NCBI RefSeq assembly: GCF_028618595.1
Contig: NZ_JAQITE010000004.1
Location: 60,414-124,413 of the forward strand
Length of the DNA stretch: 64,000 nt
Origin: Bartonella sp. AU18XJBT
GTDB taxonomy: Bacteria > Pseudomonadota > Alphaproteobacteria > Rhizobiales > Rhizobiaceae
Direction of reading: 5' to 3'
Within the stretch, counting starts at the first letter, position 1; every line of letters begins with the position of its first letter. The notes under the pieces were generated by a model. It saw only the letters and a program-made list of their open reading frames with translations, was not told the origin of the DNA and searched no databases. A program made the position numbers and the translations under genes. This document shows positions 33,346-43,784 of the stretch, piece after piece.

Positions 33346-34653
33346 TTAATGAATATCGTCTCCTTGTAAATACCCTTTTTTGCGAGCATCTGGCATTAAG
33401 AAAATTGCGATGAAGGCAACGATCATCATGCCGGCTATGTAAAAATGGAATATGGATTCATGTCCATGTTTTTTAAATTCGAGAGCTACAGTTTCAGCAG
33501 AGCCGCCGAAAATTGCATTGGCAATAGCATAAGAGAGTCCAACCCCCATGGCGCGTACTGAAGCAGGAAACATTTCTGCTTTTACGATACCTGAGACAGA
33601 TGTATAAAAACTCAAAATACACAGCATTCCAATAATGATTAAGAGCGCAGTCCAAGTGTCATGGGTGCTACCAATGATTCTGAGCCCTGGAACGATAAAG
33701 ATGATGGAGAGGGTGCTCCAAATAAGCAGTGAAGTTTTAGTGCCAATTTTATCTGCGAGAGAGCCAAAGAGAGGCTGGAGTAACATAAAAACAAACAGTG
33801 CAGCAGTCATTATTGTATTGGCAGTGGGTTTATCAAATCCGCTCGTCGTGATCAAATATTTTTGCATATAAGTTGTGCTGGTATAAAATATGAGCGATCC
33901 TCCAGCTGTAAAACCGATCACTAAAAGGAACGCTTTTCCGTGCTTGCCTAGAAGCTCTTTAAGACTACCAGTGTGTTTTTGAGAGCGGCTCTCTTTTGTG
34001 GTTGTTTCATGCAGAGAACGACGCAGATAAATTGCAACTATTGCGCCACATCCACCAATCACAAAAGGAATACGCCATCCCCATGCCTTTAACTGATCTT
34101 CTGTGAGATAGAAGGCGAGAATAAACATAACCAGACTTGCAAGAAGCTGACCGCCAATAAGCGTAGCATATTGAAAAGAGCTAAAAAATCCACGGCGGTT
34201 TTTGAGGGCGATTTCGCTCATATAAGTTGCTGTTGTGCCATATTCACCGCCAACGGACAGTCCTTGGATCATACGAAGCAAAACGAGTAAAACGGCTGCT
34301 GTTGTTCCAATGGTTTCATAGGTAGGAAGGAGAGCAATAAGAAAAGAGCCGCCACACATCATAAAAACAGAAATAAGTAAAGAGCGTTTACGTCCATAAC
34401 GATCAGCAATAAAACCAAAAAGCCAACCACCAATTGGACGCATAAGAAAGCCGATAAAAAAGACAATAGAAGATTTTAAAAGTTCGGTAACAACATCTCC
34501 ATCAGAAGGAAAAAACTGCGAGGCAAAATAAATAGATGTAAAAGAGTAAACATAAAAATCATACCATTCCACCAAATTACCTGATGCGCTTGATATGATA
34601 GAAAGAACACGTTTTCTTGTATCATGCGGTGCTAAAGATTCTTGTTTTTCCAT
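33346..34653 (-). CDS. MFS transporter, metabolite:H+ symporter type (copy 2)
   Basis: Paralog of the gene at 31087-32394 with very similar sequence along its length (shared DDTRKRV/DPHDTKKRV-like N terminus, VEWYDFYVYSF, FIADRYGRKRS). Twelve membrane segments are visible. The frame extends upstream to 34683, but AAAGGGA lies in place for ATG 34653 (MEKQESLAPHDTRKR), which also aligns with the start of copy 1, giving 435 residues. Substrate unknown. Both copies are intact, so selection has kept two transporters, perhaps with different specificity. Confidence 0.9.
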   Translation of the reverse strand: MEKQESLAPHDTRKRVLSIISSASGNLVEWYDFYVYSFTSIYFASQFFPSDGDVVTELLKSSIVFFIGFLMRPIGGWLFGFIADRYGRKRSLLISVFMMCGGSFLIALLPTYETIGTTAAVLLVLLRMIQGLSVGGEYGTTATYMSEIALKNRRGFFSSFQYATLIGGQLLASLVMFILAFYLTEDQLKAWGWRIPFVIGGCGAIVAIYLRRSLHETTTKESRSQKHTGSLKELLGKHGKAFLLVIGFTAGGSLIFYTSTTYMQKYLITTSGFDKPTANTIMTAALFVFMLLQPLFGSLADKIGTKTSLLIWSTLSIIFIVPGLRIIGSTHDTWTALLIIIGMLCILSFYTSVSGIVKAEMFPASVRAMGVGLSYAIANAIFGGSAETVALEFKKHGHESIFHFYIAGMMIVAFIAIFLMPDARKKGYLQGDDIH

Positions 34654-34866
34654 AGTCGATCCCTTTATTTTATGTTCATCCATCTTTGTTCATTTATGTC
34701 ATTTTTTTAGAAGCTGTCTATAGTATTTTATCTTTTGCATCAAAAATTTAGTCAGATCATGATAATTTCTTGTGCAAGATGCTTTCGGAAAAAGATTTGA
34801 ATTATGTTTGTACGGATTTTACAGTTTTTATTTTCTATAATGAGAAGAATCGGACATAATAACCCT

Positions 34867-35661
34867 ATGAAGTCATATCTTGCTCTTTTATCTCATGTTT
34901 TAAATCAGGGTATTGATCGGACAGATCGAACGGGTGTTGGAACGCGATCTATCTTTGGGTATCAGATGCGCTTTGATTTACAAGCAGGATTTCCATTGTT
35001 GACAACAAAGAAACTACACTTACGTTCAATTATTTATGAGCTTTTGTGGTTTCTTAAAGGCGATACAAATATCGCATGGTTGAAAGAGCATGGTGTATCG
35101 ATTTGGGACGAATGGGCTGATGAAAAGGGAAATCTTGGTCCTGTTTATGGTTATCAGTGGCGTTCTTGGCCTGCTCCTGATGGACGCCATATTGATCAAA
35201 TTAACAATCTTTTAACGATGATTAAGGAAACGCCAGATTCTCGTCGCTTGATTGTATCAGCTTGGAATCCTGCATTAATAGAGGAAATGGCTTTGCCTCC
35301 GTGTCATTGTCTTTTTCAATTTTACATTGCGGAGGGTAAATTATCTTGTCAACTCTATCAGCGTTCGGCGGATATTTTCTTAGGTGTTCCATTCAATATT
35401 GCATCCTACGCATTGCTAACGATGATGATTGCGCAAGTAAGCGGTCTTAAAGTAGGCGATTTTATTCATACTCTGGGAGATGCCCATCTTTATTCTAATC
35501 ATTTTGAACAGGCAAAATATCAATTGTCTCGTATACCAAATGCTTTGCCTTGTATGCGCATAAATCCAGCGGTAACAGATCTTTTTTCTTTTCAATTTGA
35601 GGATTTTGAGTTGCTTAATTATGAAGCACAACCCCATATTAAAGCGCCGGTAGCAATATGA
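34867..35661 (+). CDS. thyA: Thymidylate synthase
   Basis: Makes dTMP from dUMP using methylene-tetrahydrofolate. From ATG 34867 ([12 protein letters not shown]) it has 264 residues, the same length as E. coli ThyA; an in-frame ATG at 34804 would add an unrelated leader. The catalytic cysteine lies in [12 protein letters not shown] and the dUMP-binding arginines in [20 protein letters not shown]. No strong ribosome site is seen. The stop overlaps the folA start (ATGA), so supply of the folate cofactor is coupled. Confidence 0.97.
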   Translation: MKSYLALLSHVLNQGIDRTDRTGVGTRSIFGYQMRFDLQAGFPLLTTKKLHLRSIIYELLWFLKGDTNIAWLKEHGVSIWDEWADEKGNLGPVYGYQWRSWPAPDGRHIDQINNLLTMIKETPDSRRLIVSAWNPALIEEMALPPCHCLFQFYIAEGKLSCQLYQRSADIFLGVPFNIASYALLTMMIAQVSGLKVGDFIHTLGDAHLYSNHFEQAKYQLSRIPNALPCMRINPAVTDLFSFQFEDFELLNYEAQPHIKAPVAI

Positions 35662-36167
35662 CGATTTCCATTTGTTTAATTGCTGCTGTTGCAGAAAATG
35701 GTGTTATCGGTCGTGAAGGTGCAATGCCTTGGCATTTGTCGACAGATTTGCAACGCTTTAAAGCTTTGACGTTGGGTAAGCCCATTATTATGGGGCGAAA
35801 AACTTGGAATTCTCTTGGGCGTCCGTTACCAGGGCGTACAAATATCGTCATTACGCGTGATTGCACCTTTTGTGCTGGGGGGGCTGTTGTTGCTCACTCT
35901 TTATCGCAAGCTTGTTCTCTTGCAACAAGCGTTGCTTCTCAAAATGATGTAGAGGAAATTTTTATTATTGGTGGTGGTGCAATTTTTCAACAAGGGTTGC
36001 ATATGGCTGATAAAATATTTTTTACAGAAGTTTTAGCTTCTATAGAAGGTGATAGTTTTTTTCCTGTTTTTGATAAAGAAAAGTGGACTATTGTGCAAAC
36101 ACAAGATATTCCAAAAGGGGATAAAGATAGTCATCCGACACGTTTTGTTATTTATGAGCGGAAATAA
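35658..36167 (+). CDS. folA: Dihydrofolate reductase
   Basis: NADPH-dependent enzyme that regenerates tetrahydrofolate consumed by ThyA. It has 169 residues, with the family start [24 protein letters not shown] region, [14 protein letters not shown], and the [19 protein letters not shown] loop. It starts in the thyA stop codon. The gene is intact and of normal length. A 119-base gap separates it from hflK. Confidence 0.96.
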   Translation: MTISICLIAAVAENGVIGREGAMPWHLSTDLQRFKALTLGKPIIMGRKTWNSLGRPLPGRTNIVITRDCTFCAGGAVVAHSLSQACSLATSVASQNDVEEIFIIGGGAIFQQGLHMADKIFFTEVLASIEGDSFFPVFDKEKWTIVQTQDIPKGDKDSHPTRFVIYERK

Positions 36168-36286
36168 TTTTTTGTAATATGAAGTGGAAGGGTTTATCAG
36201 TTGTATTGTAATGAGGTAAGAGACACCCTATAAGATCAAGCAAATGGTTGGTGTTCGAGTAGTGGTAATTAGTTAAAGAGGTGATA

Positions 36287-37426
36287 ATGCCCTGGACAAA
36301 TCAAAATGGTGGTGGCCCGTGGAATGGCAATAAAAACAGTGGTGACAAAAAGAAACCAGCTAAGAATCTCTTTGGTTCTGGTGGCAATAATGGTGGTGAT
36401 AATAGTCCCAATCTTGATGATATTTTGCGCAAAGGGCAGGATCAGTTTAAACAATTTGGAAGAAGTAGTCTTTCTGTTTTATTCCTTCTGCTTATTGCGT
36501 TTTTTTGGCTATATCAGTCACTTTATATTGTTCAGCAAAATGAACAAGCGGTGGAGTTGCGCTTTGGTATCCCTAAAGAAGGCATTATTGGTGATGGGTT
36601 GCATTTTCATTTTTGGCCAATTGAGACCTATATGAAAGTACCTTTAACGGAAAAAACAATCGCGATTGGTGGGAAACCCGGTCAGGCGCAACAAAGTGAT
36701 GGCTTAATGCTTTCAAGTGATCAGAATATCGTTAATGTTAATTTTTCCGTTTACTATCGCATTTCATACCCTAGTCAGTTTTTATTCAATGTGAATGATC
36801 AAGAAGGAACAGTTCGCCAAGTTGCTGAGAGTGCAATGCGTGAAGTCATTGGTTCGCGGCCGGTTGATGATGTCTTACGTGATAAAAAGGAAGAAGTTGC
36901 TAATGACGTTAGAAAGATTATTCAGTTGACTGTAGATAAATATCAACTTGGTGTTGAAATAAGCCGTGTGTCTATCAGTGAAGCTGCTCCTCCAACAAAG
37001 GTTGCTGCTGCATTTAATTCTGTTCAGCAGGCAGAGCAGGAACGTGGAAGAATGATTGAAGAGGGAAATCGTGTGCGTTTTACGAAAATTGGTTTAGCAA
37101 ATGGTGAAGCTTCACGCACACGAGAAATCGCAAAAGGTGAAAAGGCACAAATGGTCGAAGAGGCAACAGGGCGTGCGGAGCGTTTTCAGGCGATAGCTCG
37201 TGAGGCTGCGATTTCACCAGAAGCTGCTCGCTACCGTCTCTATATGGAAACGATGGGGCGTATTCTTTCTTCACCAAATAAGTTAGTTTTTGATCAGGCA
37301 AATTCTCCAGCGGTGCCCTATTTACCTTTGAACGAATTGTTGCGTAGCAATTCATCAGAAAAATTGAAGGCAACATCAGCGCGTCCTGCATCGCTTTCAA
37401 ATTCTCGCATTTCTGGAGGATATTAA
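36287..37426 (+). CDS. hflK: HflK, FtsH protease modulator
   Basis: Inner-membrane SPFH (prohibitin-like) protein that forms the HflKC cage around FtsH and limits its proteolysis. It has 379 residues. The N-terminal 50 residues are Gly/Asn-rich and cytoplasmic, one membrane helix follows (about residues 63-85), then the periplasmic SPFH domain and a coiled coil rich in Glu, Ala and Arg. AAAGAGG supports ATG 36287 rather than the GTG at 36281. It is 2 bases from hflC. Confidence 0.96.
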   Translation: MPWTNQNGGGPWNGNKNSGDKKKPAKNLFGSGGNNGGDNSPNLDDILRKGQDQFKQFGRSSLSVLFLLLIAFFWLYQSLYIVQQNEQAVELRFGIPKEGIIGDGLHFHFWPIETYMKVPLTEKTIAIGGKPGQAQQSDGLMLSSDQNIVNVNFSVYYRISYPSQFLFNVNDQEGTVRQVAESAMREVIGSRPVDDVLRDKKEEVANDVRKIIQLTVDKYQLGVEISRVSISEAAPPTKVAAAFNSVQQAEQERGRMIEEGNRVRFTKIGLANGEASRTREIAKGEKAQMVEEATGRAERFQAIAREAAISPEAARYRLYMETMGRILSSPNKLVFDQANSPAVPYLPLNELLRSNSSEKLKATSARPASLSNSRISGGY

Positions 37427-37428
37427 TT

Positions 37429-38367
37429 ATGCAGCAATCTCGTTTTTTGTTTGTTTTTGGTGCTATAGTATTTGTTTTGATGATTTTGTGGATGTCCGTT
37501 TTTATCGTCTATCCTCGTCAACAAGTAGCGATTAAGCGTTTTGGACAAATTGTTCAGGTAGAATCTAATCCTGGAATCTATTTTAAGGCACCCTTTATAG
37601 ATAAGATCATCATTGTTGATAATCGGTTGTTGCGTTACGATGTTCCTACACAATCTGTACAGGTTCGTGGTGGTGCGTATTATGAGGTGGATGCGTTCTT
37701 TATTTACCGTATTACAGATCCTAAGTTGTTTTTACAGCGCATTGCTTCTGGGCGTCCACAAATTGCGGCACGTGAAAACCTTGCACCACGGTTTATTGAC
37801 GCTTTGCGTGCTGTTTATGGCAAGCGAGAATTTAAAGCAGCCTTATCGGATGAACGAGGTGCGATGATGGCTGAAGTACAGAAGCAGTTTTCTGTAGATG
37901 CAGGTTCGTTGGGTATTACCATTGTTGATGTGCGTATTCGTAAAACCGATTTGACGGATGCTGTTTCAGAAGATGTTTATCGGCAAATGGCAGCTGAACG
38001 TGAAGCTGCTGCGGAAAATATCCGTGCTCGTGGTCAGCAGGAGCGAGATCGTATTGTGGCAGAAGCTAATCGTGAATATGAAGAAATCGTAGCAGCTGCA
38101 AAGCGTGATGCTGAAATTACCCGTGGTGAAGGTCAGGCTGAAAGTATTCGTCTTTTATTGAATGCGAGGGAGGCTAATCCATCTTTTTACGATTTTTGGT
38201 TGTCGATGGAACAATACAAGAATTTAGAGCGTACTCCGATGGTGATTTCACCAAATGAGGATTTCTTTTTCTATTTTCGTAATCCGCCGCAGGCAAATAA
38301 AGCATTCTTACCGACAATGAATACTGGTCTCAGTAAAACGAATCCAAAATCGGAAGAGAATAGATAA
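37429..38367 (+). CDS. hflC: HflC, FtsH protease modulator
   Basis: Partner of HflK. It has 312 residues, an N-terminal membrane helix (residues 5-25), the SPFH domain with VYPRQQVAIKRFGQIV, and a C-terminal coiled coil (MAAEREAAAENIRARGQQER). GGAGG lies before the ATG, and the gene directly follows hflK, as in most proteobacteria. The 3' end is 151 bases from degP, so partial cotranscription with the protease gene is plausible. Confidence 0.96.
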   Translation: MQQSRFLFVFGAIVFVLMILWMSVFIVYPRQQVAIKRFGQIVQVESNPGIYFKAPFIDKIIIVDNRLLRYDVPTQSVQVRGGAYYEVDAFFIYRITDPKLFLQRIASGRPQIAARENLAPRFIDALRAVYGKREFKAALSDERGAMMAEVQKQFSVDAGSLGITIVDVRIRKTDLTDAVSEDVYRQMAAEREAAAENIRARGQQERDRIVAEANREYEEIVAAAKRDAEITRGEGQAESIRLLLNAREANPSFYDFWLSMEQYKNLERTPMVISPNEDFFFYFRNPPQANKAFLPTMNTGLSKTNPKSEENR

Positions 38368-38518
38368 AATAATGGATTGCAGATATGAAATTTTGCATGA
38401 ACAGAAAGATCTGTGACCATTTTCTTTTATGGTAAAAGTGGTAGAGAGTATTGGGCTGTGCTGGTTTTACATAGATAAATTTAGTGGGGCTCTTTGCAGC
38501 TTTGGTTAAAGGCATGTC

Positions 38519-40042
38519 ATGGATAGAAGTGTCGTGAGTAAAAATACGTTTTTAAAGTTTTTTATCACAAGATTTGTTTTTTGTGTGACTTTGTTTCTAT
38601 CAGGATCAGTGAGTTTGTCTTGGGGCGCAGAGACAAGCAAGGCATTGCTTTCTATTCCTGATTTAGCTTCTGAGCTTTTGGAAACAGTTGTGAATATTTC
38701 CACGGCACAGACTGTTGAAGGAACAGAACAGGATGAAAACACCTCTGTACCCGTTATCCCAAAAGATTCATTGTTGGAGGAATATTTTAGTGATTTTTTC
38801 ACACCCAAAGATGGTCAAAAAGATAGTCAATTTCAAAAGGTGCGCTCTTTAGGGTCTGGTTTTGTGATTGATGCGCAAAAAGGGATTATTGTTACAAATT
38901 ATCATGTTATTGTTGATGCTGATGATATTGAAGTTAATTTTACGGATGGTACAAAACTAAAGGCAAAGCTTCTTGGAAAGGATAGCAAAACTGATTTGGC
39001 GTTGCTTCAAGTCGATGCAGGACGTAAAAAATTAAAAGCTGTGCGTTTTGGTGACTCAGAAAAAGCACGTATTGGTGACTGGGTTATGGCTATTGGTAAT
39101 CCTTATGGTTTTGGTGGAAGTGTGACGGTGGGTATTATTTCTGCACGTAACCGTGATCTTAATGCTGGTCCCTATGATAATTTTATTCAAACAGATGCAG
39201 CAATTAATCGGGGCAATTCTGGTGGTCCGTTATTCGATAGAAATGGTGAAGTCATTGGCATTAATACAGCAATTGTTTCACCTTCTGGAGGATCTATCGG
39301 TATTGGATTTGCTATTCCATCGGATATGGCCCTTTCTGTTATTAATCAATTGCGTGATTTTGGAGAAATAAGGCGTGGTTGGTTGGCTATTCGTATTCAG
39401 CCGGTAACAGAGGATATTGCAAAAAGTTTAAAATTGGACAATGCTGTAGGAGCATTGGTGGCTGGTAAAATAGAACAGACGGAAGAAAATAATGTAGATA
39501 ATAGCCAGTTACAAACTGGAGATGTTATTCTTTCCTTTGGTAATTCCAAAATTAAGCATGCTCGTGATTTGCCGCGTTTAGTTGCAGAAAGTTCAGAAGG
39601 AAAAGTGGTGGATGTTACTGTTTTGCGGAATGGTCAAGAAGAAACAGTAAAAGTTAAGCTTGGACGTTTGATTGAAACAGATCCAAATGAAGATATAGAA
39701 GAAGTTGATGATAAAAAAGACAATGATCTGTCGAAAAACGTGACGATGCAATTTATGGGAATGACGTTATCTGAACTGACAGAGGATTTGCGTCATCGTT
39801 ATTCAATTTCAGATAAACTTCGAGGACTAGTGGTGACATCTGTTGCACAAAATAGCGCAGCAGATAAAAAGCGTATTCGCGTTGGTGAAGTGATTGTTGA
39901 TATCAATCAGAGTGCTGTCACAACAATTGATGAGGCTAAAAAACGTATTCATAAATTACGTGAAGCTGGACGCAAAAATGCTCTATTTATTGTAGCGCGT
40001 CCAGATGGAGAGTTGCGGTTCGTAACGCTCCTAATGGATTGA
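38519..40042 (+). CDS. degP: Periplasmic serine protease DegP/HtrA
   Basis: Envelope protease and chaperone for misfolded periplasmic and outer-membrane proteins. It has 507 residues. An N-terminal signal segment (about residues 12-36) is followed by the trypsin-like domain with catalytic His129 (TNYHVI), Asp159 (SKTDLALL) and Ser234 (GNSGGP), then two PDZ domains. AAAGG precedes the ATG. Its place after hflKC groups membrane protein quality control. Bartonella HtrA is known as an antigen, which is general knowledge and not shown here. Confidence 0.95.
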   Translation: MDRSVVSKNTFLKFFITRFVFCVTLFLSGSVSLSWGAETSKALLSIPDLASELLETVVNISTAQTVEGTEQDENTSVPVIPKDSLLEEYFSDFFTPKDGQKDSQFQKVRSLGSGFVIDAQKGIIVTNYHVIVDADDIEVNFTDGTKLKAKLLGKDSKTDLALLQVDAGRKKLKAVRFGDSEKARIGDWVMAIGNPYGFGGSVTVGIISARNRDLNAGPYDNFIQTDAAINRGNSGGPLFDRNGEVIGINTAIVSPSGGSIGIGFAIPSDMALSVINQLRDFGEIRRGWLAIRIQPVTEDIAKSLKLDNAVGALVAGKIEQTEENNVDNSQLQTGDVILSFGNSKIKHARDLPRLVAESSEGKVVDVTVLRNGQEETVKVKLGRLIETDPNEDIEEVDDKKDNDLSKNVTMQFMGMTLSELTEDLRHRYSISDKLRGLVVTSVAQNSAADKKRIRVGEVIVDINQSAVTTIDEAKKRIHKLREAGRKNALFIVARPDGELRFVTLLMD

Positions 40043-40838
40043 TCCTTAAAAAATTAAATTTTTGTTTTTTATCAGCCTTAGTATATGGGATATTTTGTGG
40101 CTCAGCCATGTGGTGTCCCATATTTCTCAAGCTCATTTAACGATAGAGAGCATGGGGTGTGCAATATCAAATCCATTGGAAATCATTATATCTTTATGCT
40201 GAATATAAAGTATAAATTGGTGCCATCATAGTATTTTTCAGTTCTCAATATTGCAACAGCTTAGGCATTTGAAATTCTGCATGAGAGATCTATGTTTTGT
40301 GTTTAAGTCAATTATTATTATAAATAATGTTTTATCTAGTGAGACTTTTAGCACTTTGTGATTGTATCTTGTGTGCTATAGAGCACGTTTTTTCACTTCA
40401 CTTTAGTTTGCAAAAAAAGTACTCCTAGAGAAAAATCATATTAGACTAAATTAGTTATATATATTTATACTTTTCTTGGTGATGGATGAAAAAATAGTTA
40501 TAAAAGAGAAAGAGCGTGAAAAAGACAAATTCTGAATCTCCTATTGTAAATCAGAATAATATGCTGTTTTTATAGGAAACAATAAAGCTGTTTGATTGTA
40601 TAGTTTAAGCTCAGTATTATTTTCATAAATGATGACAAAGAATATGTTTGTTTTTAATGGACTAACGGACAGAATGATCATGGCTGTAGTTTATTATTGA
40701 ACTAGGATAGCAAAAATGCTTGGAAATTCCTTTGGTGTTGTTATTAAGTCCATTTTTTCTTTTTTATAGGTTTCATAGGGGGCGTTTGGGGGTGTCAGCA
40801 TGTTGCAATAAGTTATTGATAGGGAGAAATTGCTATTC
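40043..40838. other. 796-base intergenic region after degP
   Basis: No gene is recognised. Just after degP, 40083-40123 forms a nested hairpin (outer arms ATATGGGA/TCCCATAT, inner TGGC-TCA-GCCA) followed by TTTCTC, a possible terminator. The remainder is AT-rich with scattered stops in all frames and ends at the miaA ribosome site GGGAGA. Confidence 0.55.
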
Positions 40839-41711
40839 ATGAAGCAGAGAACAGTTACATTAATAGCGGGACCAACGGCAAGTGGGAAGTCAGAACTTGC
40901 CTTGCAAATGGCTCAAGAAAAAAATGCTCTCATTATTAATACTGATTCAATGCAGGTTTATGATGTTTTAAATATTTTAACGGCACGGCCGAGGGAGGAT
41001 GATACTGCGATTGTTCCACATTATCTTTATGGTCATGTGAGTCCTACTTTGAATTATTCAGTAGGGCAATGGTTGTGTGATGTCGAGAAGCTATTGGCTA
41101 CTTTTTCTTTAAGATCCGTTATTTTTGTTGGTGGAACAGGACTTTATTTTCGTGCTCTTTTAGAAGGGATTTCTGAAATCCCTCATGTTCCAGATGTTGT
41201 GCGGCAGAAGTGGCGTTTGCTGCTTGATAAAGAGGGCGTTGCAAGTCTTTATCGCCAATTGTTGCAGATTGATGCTGTTATTGCTGAAAAAATTTCTTCG
41301 CACGATAGACAGCGTATTGTCCGTGCTTTGGAAGTTTATGATGCAACCGGTAAGACGCTCAGTTGGTGGCAGAAACAAAAAACAACACCTCTCATTGCGC
41401 CGAATTTGACCGAAAAAATTCTTCTCATGCCACCACGTCCTCTGCTTTATGAACGTATTCATAAACGCTTGGATTCTATGATTGAAAGAGGAGCTTTAGA
41501 AGAAGTGATGATCATGAAGAATCTTAAGCTTTCCCCTTCATTACCAGCAATGAAGGCTATTGGTATACCTGAATTTATGGCTTATTTGGATGGATATAGA
41601 AGCTTTGAGAATGCTCTTGAAGCGGTGAAAGTACAAACGAGGAGATATGCAAAAAGACAAATAACATGGTTTCGTAATCAATTTGATGAAGAATGGATAC
41701 TTACTTTTTGA
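40839..41711 (+). CDS. miaA: tRNA dimethylallyltransferase
   Basis: Adds an isopentenyl group to A37 of tRNAs reading UNN codons. From ATG 40839 it has 290 residues; the frame could also open at TTG 40830, but GGGAGA suits the ATG. The P-loop GPTASGKS is at residues 11-18, and INTDSMQVYDVL, FVGGTGLYFRALLEGI and the C-terminal tRNA-contact region KVQTRRYAKRQITWFRNQ are typical. It is a single gene with long flanking gaps. Confidence 0.96.
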   Translation: MKQRTVTLIAGPTASGKSELALQMAQEKNALIINTDSMQVYDVLNILTARPREDDTAIVPHYLYGHVSPTLNYSVGQWLCDVEKLLATFSLRSVIFVGGTGLYFRALLEGISEIPHVPDVVRQKWRLLLDKEGVASLYRQLLQIDAVIAEKISSHDRQRIVRALEVYDATGKTLSWWQKQKTTPLIAPNLTEKILLMPPRPLLYERIHKRLDSMIERGALEEVMIMKNLKLSPSLPAMKAIGIPEFMAYLDGYRSFENALEAVKVQTRRYAKRQITWFRNQFDEEWILTF

Positions 41712-41870
41712 TAAAAGAACTAGAGCTTTGCAAAAAAACTTTCGAAAGATAAAAGATAATTCGTGAAAAAGAAATTTTTTAGAAAATATAATTTTTTATT
41801 GACGAATGGTATCAATGGAATTAGAAATCTTTCTACAAGGAATTTTTTATATATTTTATACGTTGGAATA

Positions 41871-41903
41871 ATGGGGGGTAATCATACAGTATGTGTTGTG
41901 TAA
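41871..41903 (+). CDS. Candidate leader peptide of ilvB
   Basis: A ten-codon frame MGGNHTVCVV followed by TAA. Three of its last four codons are valine, and the stop lies two bases before a hairpin with a T run. This is the layout of branched-chain amino-acid attenuators. Upstream GTTGGAATA is a weak ribosome site. It is too short for a statistical call; the case rests on the order leader, hairpins, ilvB. Confidence 0.4.
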   Translation: MGGNHTVCVV

Positions 41904-41905
41904 TG

Positions 41906-41951
41906 GGCTCCTTTGGGGTCTTTTTTTATGGGCTCCGTTAGGGGCTTTTTT
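41906..41951 (+). promoter_or_regulatory. Two tandem hairpin/T-tract elements before ilvB (candidate attenuator)
   Basis: The first hairpin (41906-41920, GGCTCC-TTT-GGGGTC, two G-U pairs) is followed by seven T. The second (41932-41945, GCTCC-GTTA-GGGGC, one G-U pair) is followed by six T. The arms are near-repeats, so alternative pairings between them are possible. They lie about 30 bases before the ilvB start at 41982. Confidence 0.5.
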
Positions 41952-41981
41952 ATTGTCCTATAAAGTAGGTGAGTGGGAAAA

Positions 41982-43784
41982 ATGAGAAATGATCCAAGAA
42001 AGCAAGAGAGTGCAGATGGAAAAATAATGTCGGGAGCTGAAATAGTGGTTCAGGCTCTTATAGATCAAGGGGTTAAACATATTTTTGGTTACCCTGGTGG
42101 GGCTGTTTTGCCTATTTTTGATGTGCTCTATCATCAAAATATACTCCGGCATATTTTGGTGCGCCATGAACAAGCCGCAGGGCATGCGGCTGAAGGCTAT
42201 GCACGCAGCACAGGGAAGGTAGGGGTTATGCTTGTGACTTCTGGTCCAGGGGCAACGAATGCTGTGACACCTTTGCAGGATGCACTTATGGATTCTAGAC
42301 CTCTTGTTTGTTTTTCTGGGCAGGTGTCAACAACGGTGATTGGAACAAATGCTTTTCAAGAGGCTGATACAGTTGGAATTACAAAGCCTTGTACGAAGCA
42401 TAATTGGCTAGTTAAAAATGTCAATGATCTTGCGGCTATTATTCATGAAGCTTTTTCTCTTGCTCAATCAGGTCGTCCTGGTCCGGTTTTGATTGATATT
42501 CCTAAGGATGTTCAATTTGCTTCAGGAATTTATAGAGCACCTCAAGTTCAGGAGTCTTTACATTCTTTTCTACTGTTGAAAGAGAATAATAGTGAGGCTA
42601 TTGAATCGGCTGTTTCTCTTTTAGTTGAGGCAAAACGTCCTATTATTTATTCTGGTGGAGGTGTAATTTCATCGGGGATGGAAGCTATACAGCTTTTACG
42701 TAATTTGGTTCAGTTGGGAGATTTCCCCATTACTTCTACCTTAATGGGTCTTGGGGCTTATCCTGCTTCTGGTAAAAATTGGCTTGGAATGCTTGGGATG
42801 CATGGAACCTATGAGGCTAATATGGCTATGCATGATTGTGATGTCATGTTAGCTGTTGGAGCACGATTTGATGATCGTATCACAGGGCGATTGGATGCAT
42901 TTGCACCTCATGCGCGTATTATTCATATTGATATTGATCCTTCTTCCATCAATAAAATTGTAAAAGCAGAAGTTTCACTTATTGGCGATGTGGCTCATGT
43001 TTTGGCAGATATAATGCAACATTTGTATAGGCATCAATCAAAGTTTGATAAAGAAAGTCGCAAAGCGTGGTGGACACAGATTAACCGTTGGAAAGCTCGT
43101 AATTCATTGGCATATATGAAAAAAAAAGATGTTATCATGCCACAATATGCTCTTGAACGGCTGTATGCTCTTACCAAAGATGCGAACGCTTATATCACAA
43201 CGGATGTCGGACAGCATCAGATGTGGGCAGCACAATATTATCATTTTGATGAACCAAAACATTGGATGACTTCTGGTGGGTTAGGAACGATGGGGTATGG
43301 TCTTCCTGCGGCTATCGGTGCTCAAATAGCACACCCTGATGCGCTTGTTGTGTGTATTTCTGGTGATGCTTCAATTCAGATGAATATTCAAGAACTTGCA
43401 ACGGCAATTCAGCATGACACACCTGTAAAAATTTTCATTTTAAATAATCAGTATATGGGGATGGTTCGCCAGTGGCAGCAATTGCTGCATGGTAATCGTC
43501 TTTCTCATTCTTATACGGAATCTATGCCTGATTTTGTGAAATTGGCACAAGCTTATGGAGCCGTGGGAATTCATTGTTCAAAACCCGATGAACTTGATGA
43601 TAAAATTCAGCAGATGATTGACTGTGATAAGCCTGTTCTTTTTGATTGTCGTGTTTATCATTTAGAAAACTGTTTTCCTATGATCCCATCGGGATGCGCC
43701 CATAATGAGATGTTATTACCCGATGAGGCAAGCGAGGAAGCTATTGCAAATGCTGTTTCCTCCGAGGGAAAGATTCTTGTATAA
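41982..43784 (+). CDS. ilvB: Acetolactate synthase, large catalytic subunit
   Basis: Thiamine-diphosphate enzyme for the first common step of valine, leucine and isoleucine synthesis. It has 600 residues. The catalytic glutamate lies in [17 protein letters not shown] and the ThDP/Mg motif in [17 protein letters not shown] with the later [15 protein letters not shown] 41982 follows GAGTGGGA; a GTG at 41973 is an alternative. The small regulatory subunit gene (ilvN/ilvH) that usually follows is not found in this window. With ilvC at 52075, the pathway is split. Confidence 0.95.
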   Translation: MRNDPRKQESADGKIMSGAEIVVQALIDQGVKHIFGYPGGAVLPIFDVLYHQNILRHILVRHEQAAGHAAEGYARSTGKVGVMLVTSGPGATNAVTPLQDALMDSRPLVCFSGQVSTTVIGTNAFQEADTVGITKPCTKHNWLVKNVNDLAAIIHEAFSLAQSGRPGPVLIDIPKDVQFASGIYRAPQVQESLHSFLLLKENNSEAIESAVSLLVEAKRPIIYSGGGVISSGMEAIQLLRNLVQLGDFPITSTLMGLGAYPASGKNWLGMLGMHGTYEANMAMHDCDVMLAVGARFDDRITGRLDAFAPHARIIHIDIDPSSINKIVKAEVSLIGDVAHVLADIMQHLYRHQSKFDKESRKAWWTQINRWKARNSLAYMKKKDVIMPQYALERLYALTKDANAYITTDVGQHQMWAAQYYHFDEPKHWMTSGGLGTMGYGLPAAIGAQIAHPDALVVCISGDASIQMNIQELATAIQHDTPVKIFILNNQYMGMVRQWQQLLHGNRLSHSYTESMPDFVKLAQAYGAVGIHCSKPDELDDKIQQMIDCDKPVLFDCRVYHLENCFPMIPSGCAHNEMLLPDEASEEAIANAVSSEGKILV

